Of a stretch of 64,000 bases of DNA, positions 61,464-64,000 are shown in pieces (the stretch's first letter is position 1; each line of letters opens with the position of its first letter). The translations under genes were made by a program, and so were the position numbers. Under the pieces are notes generated by a model that saw only the letters and a program-made list of their open reading frames with translations, made no database searches and was not told the origin of the DNA. The stretch comes from Picochlorum sp. 'celeri' (taxonomy: Eukaryota; Chlorophyta; Trebouxiophyceae): positions 186,001-250,000 of the forward strand of contig JAACMV010000015.1 of NCBI GenBank assembly GCA_010909725.1, read 5' to 3'.

Positions 61464-62893
61464 TTATTCAAAACCACGATGAACCTTTGCTCGTGTCACT
61501 CGTTGCAATGCAGTTGCAAATGCAGCTGTTCTCAAGGGCAATTTATCCGACTCGCATATTTCCCAGATATCTCTGAAAGAATTCGTCATACAAGCATCCA
61601 GCTTTTCATTCACCTCATCCTCAGTCCACTTGAAGTTTTGTAAATTCTGTACCCACTCAAAGAATGAGACAGTCACTCCTCCTCCATTTGTATAAATATC
61701 CGGTACCACAGTCACACCCTTCTCTCGAAGCATAAGATCGGCTTCGAACGTCGTTGGCCCATTTGCAGCTTCAGCAATCATTTTGCACTGAATATCATTC
61801 ACATTCTCCTCAGTGATCACACCACCAAGGGCAGCTGGAATCAAGACATCACAGGGCACAGTCAAAATAGTATCATTAGGGACTGCGATACCATCTGGAT
61901 ACGATGCTATAGAATGTTGATCACCAATATGTCTTCTGAGACTTGGGATATCCAATCCCCTCTCGTTCGCAATCGCACCAAATGCATCAGCCACTGCAAT
62001 AACCTTGCCACCCTGCTCATGCAAAATTTGTGCCGCCCAAGAGCCTACATTACCAAACCCTTGAATCACAAACGTCTTATCTTTAATTTCTCCCAGTTTC
62101 AATGCCCTCAACGCCTCTCGAATAGCAAACACAGTCCCCCTCCCGGTAGCAGCTTCCCTCCCCAAGGACCCATGCAACCACACTGGCTTTCCTGTCACAA
62201 TACCTGGCGAGAATCCATTGAACTTGGAGTACTCATCAAATAACCACGCCATTTCTCGTCCTCCGGTATTCATATCCGGCGCAGGTATATCTTCATACGT
62301 CCCTAAAACCGGCCTCAACGCTTGCACCAATTTCCGTGTCAAAATTTCAGCCTCCCTATCACTCAGAGTAGTCGGATCAACTGTGATGCCCCCCTTGGCT
62401 CCCCCAAATGGAATATCCATAACCGCCGTCTTCCATGTCATCAGCGACGCAAGCGACCGAACATCATCCAAATCTACTTGTGGATGATACCGAAGCCCAC
62501 CCTTGTACGGACCTCTGCTATTGCAGTGCTGGACTCTGTACGCCTTGTAGATATCCACCTCTCCGCTATCCCGCAGCACCTCGAGCTCAACAGAAACCTC
62601 TCGCTCGGGAGCTAGCAACATCTTTTGCAGCTTTTCTGGATATTCCAGGTGCTCCAACGCCTGCAACACACAAGACCTTTGGCTACAAAACTCTGAAATT
62701 GCCGCAAGAATAGACACAAACATACCTCACTAATAAATTGATTAGTATTTTCAGCATGAGATGAAGCCATTCGCGCATTCAAACCACCAAACCCTACGGA
62801 CATCCAACCAGCATTCTCAGACGCTGTCGCTGCCTCACCCCGCAACAGAACCGTCCCCTGTTGCATCAATCGGTGTCCAAACCTTTTCATCAT
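61464..62893 (-). CDS. GDH: glutamate dehydrogenase
   Basis: Exons 62893..62726 and 62660..61464 (65-nt intron, GTATGT donor, phase 0) give 454 residues. A basic N-terminus (MKRFGHRLMQQG) to about residue 45 looks like a mitochondrial presequence. The core matches plant-type hexameric GDH: GPYKGGLRYHPQVDLDD, MDIPFGGAKGGITVDP, the catalytic Lys/Asp region IPAPDMNTGGREMAW, VIQGFGNVGSWAAQ, and IYTNGGGVTVSFFEW. It interconverts glutamate with 2-oxoglutarate and ammonium; cofactor (NAD versus NADP) cannot be settled by eye. It is convergent with YJU2 (105 bp). Confidence 0.94.
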
Positions 62894-63888
62894 CTTGAAT
62901 AAATCGATTCCTGTGGATACGAAACGACTCCGACCAGTCTGTTTGATTGTCCTGAAGTCTCAGGATGCCGAGAGAAAACACCGACACAATGTGTTGCGAC
63001 CCTTCTCCGACCGATCAACCAAGGAAATCCCTCGATTTCTCTTTAACAATGTGATTACTCTTCTTTTGTATTTATTGTTCAGTCGATGCGCATGGTATGC
63101 GGTATATCGGATGGACTGGATGCTCTGGTCCGCGGCACCAGCGAGATGCATCTCCCAGAGAGATGGGCGAGATGCTCGACGGCTGGAGATGTATATATAT
63201 GGCATCATCATCTACATGCCGCAGCGATTGCATAGTGATCATTGATTGATCAAGGCCGTGGCTGCAGAGTACATACTCTATGGATGGCAGCGGTGCCTCT
63301 AGTTTCTGCAGAATGGCTTTTTGTTGGTTGAAAGAAGAAGAAGATTCCTGGTCCAAACAACTGCGAGTCCTCTGTTCGGTTCACCCACGATTCATGGAGG
63401 GCGACCTTGTCATGGGCTACTGTTTTACATACTTTGATGGAATCGCAAGAAAAGCAATGATCGAGTCGCCTGCAGGCCGAGAATGGGGAAGATAGATCGA
63501 TCGTGCCCCTGTGCAGATGGATGAGGCGCCTTCTTGCTTGACCGACCAGGTGACATGGTCGACCATCAAAGGGGTGTCGCAACCGGGCGCATGGATGCGA
63601 TTGACAAAGGGGAAAGAGTTGACCAGCATGCTAGCTTCACAGAAGCCAAATTAGCGCCGATGAGCGTTGTGGCGATAAAAGAAATCTGCTTGAGAATATT
63701 CCTATATATTTATGGAATACTGTTGATAGAATACTGGATTCCTGTGTGCGTGACGGATTCCTAGATCTTTCACTCAAAAGTCTGAGATCTTTTCAGCGGC
63801 CGGGGAGGGTATAGTACTGAGATATATATTGGAGAAGATACATACACCAAATAGTGTTTATTGAGGAGAAGAGTACATCGGTATTGCA
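62894..63888. other. longest gene-free stretch, about 1 kb
   Basis: No gene is supported in this 995 bp between GDH and a secreted-protein gene. Short ORFs on both strands lack recognisable patterns. Visible structure: a 12-bp palindrome GAGATGCATCTC (63143-63154) with a nearby partial copy (about 63168), a duplicated GGATTCCT (near 63738 and 63755), and a TATATATT (63823-63830) about 60 bp before the next ATG. An RNA gene cannot be excluded. Confidence 0.45.
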
Positions 63889-64000
63889 ATGCGGACAGTT
63901 CGAGGGGCAGTCGTGTTGCTTTTGCTGCTGGTGGGGTGTGCTTGTGCAAAGCCCATCTGCCTGGGTCTGGGATCGACAGAGACGGAGACAACGTGCAGGA
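63889..64000 (+). CDS. secreted protein, N-terminal fragment cut by window end
   Basis: The ATG at 63889 opens a frame that runs past the window edge, showing 37 codons. Residues 1-20 are a signal peptide (RTVRGAVVLLLLLVGCACA), then KPICLGLGSTETETTC, a short Cys-containing mature start. The layout (Arg, Leu-rich core, Cys-Ala end) is similar to the signal peptides of the small GPI-like peptide and the chitinase. Function cannot be told. A TATATATT lies at 63823-63830. Confidence 0.6.
   Translation, partial: MRTVRGAVVLLLLLVGCACAKPICLGLGSTETETTCR

Noticed and set aside
63280..63495. 71-codon ORF in the 1-kb gap
   Set aside because: Mixed composition without pattern, and overlapping ORFs of similar length on the other strand.
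1..64000. Transposon, viral insertion or bacterial operon
   Set aside because: No transposase, reverse transcriptase, integrase, terminal repeats or target-site duplications seen; gene style is uniform across the window.

Overview
The window is nuclear DNA from a small-genome photosynthetic eukaryote, most likely a compact chlorophyte green alga. A Picochlorum-like trebouxiophyte is my best guess from gene density, moderate GC and halophyte-style transporters, but this is inference. Supporting signs are: plant-type plastid proteins (EPSP synthase, a CRTISO-like carotenoid isomerase, a D27-like isomerase, the Ycf36/CGLD27 family, a Rubisco-LSMT-like SET protein); many TGTAA poly(A) signals just past stop codons, the usual chlorophyte signal; short GT-AG introns; and about 40 genes in 64 kb.

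Layout. 1-9.6 kb: BRCT fragment, small membrane protein, Rab GDI, CutC, a PEP-mutase/isocitrate-lyase-fold enzyme with a bacterial-looking C-terminal domain, NOC4, D27-like isomerase, SURF1. 9.6-21.1 kb: class I histone deacetylase, Tim17/22/23-family protein, an acidic unknown, aspartate-semialdehyde dehydrogenase, START-domain membrane protein, small mitochondrial-type protein, and a protein with helicase-associated-like repeats. 21.2-28.8 kb: a small GPI-anchored-looking peptide missed by simple ORF calling, a GH18 chitinase, F-box/RCC1 protein, sphingoid-base kinase, nuclear basic protein. 29-37.4 kb: three unknown genes, then a tight co-oriented CGLD27 > CRTISO > unknown series, and an F-box/LRR protein. 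37.9-50.3 kb: CNNM/DUF21 transporter, ARM-repeat protein, helical-repeat membrane protein, MPC2, and a 1,576-residue SOS1-like Na+/H+ antiporter. 50.3-64 kb: CTU1/NCS6, a secreted protein divergent from an AA15 chitin LPMO, coiled-coil protein, SET methyltransferase, EPSP synthase, YJU2, glutamate dehydrogenase, and the start of another secreted protein.

How the genes work together. Most are ordinary housekeeping genes. Three themes recur: plastid carotenoid and shikimate chemistry (D27-like, CRTISO, CGLD27, EPSPS); extracellular chitin processing (GH18 chitinase and AA15 LPMO, both with chitin-binding-type modules, each beside another secreted-protein gene); and ion handling (SOS1-like antiporter and CNNM transporter, both with cyclic-nucleotide-binding-like tails). 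I rebuilt 26 introns in 19 genes, most near the 5' end. Convergent neighbours are 5-105 bp apart, several genes carry the TGTAA signal inside the stop codon, and intergenic DNA holds more perfect 16-bp palindromes than chance predicts. I see no tRNA, rRNA, CRISPR or intact mobile element.
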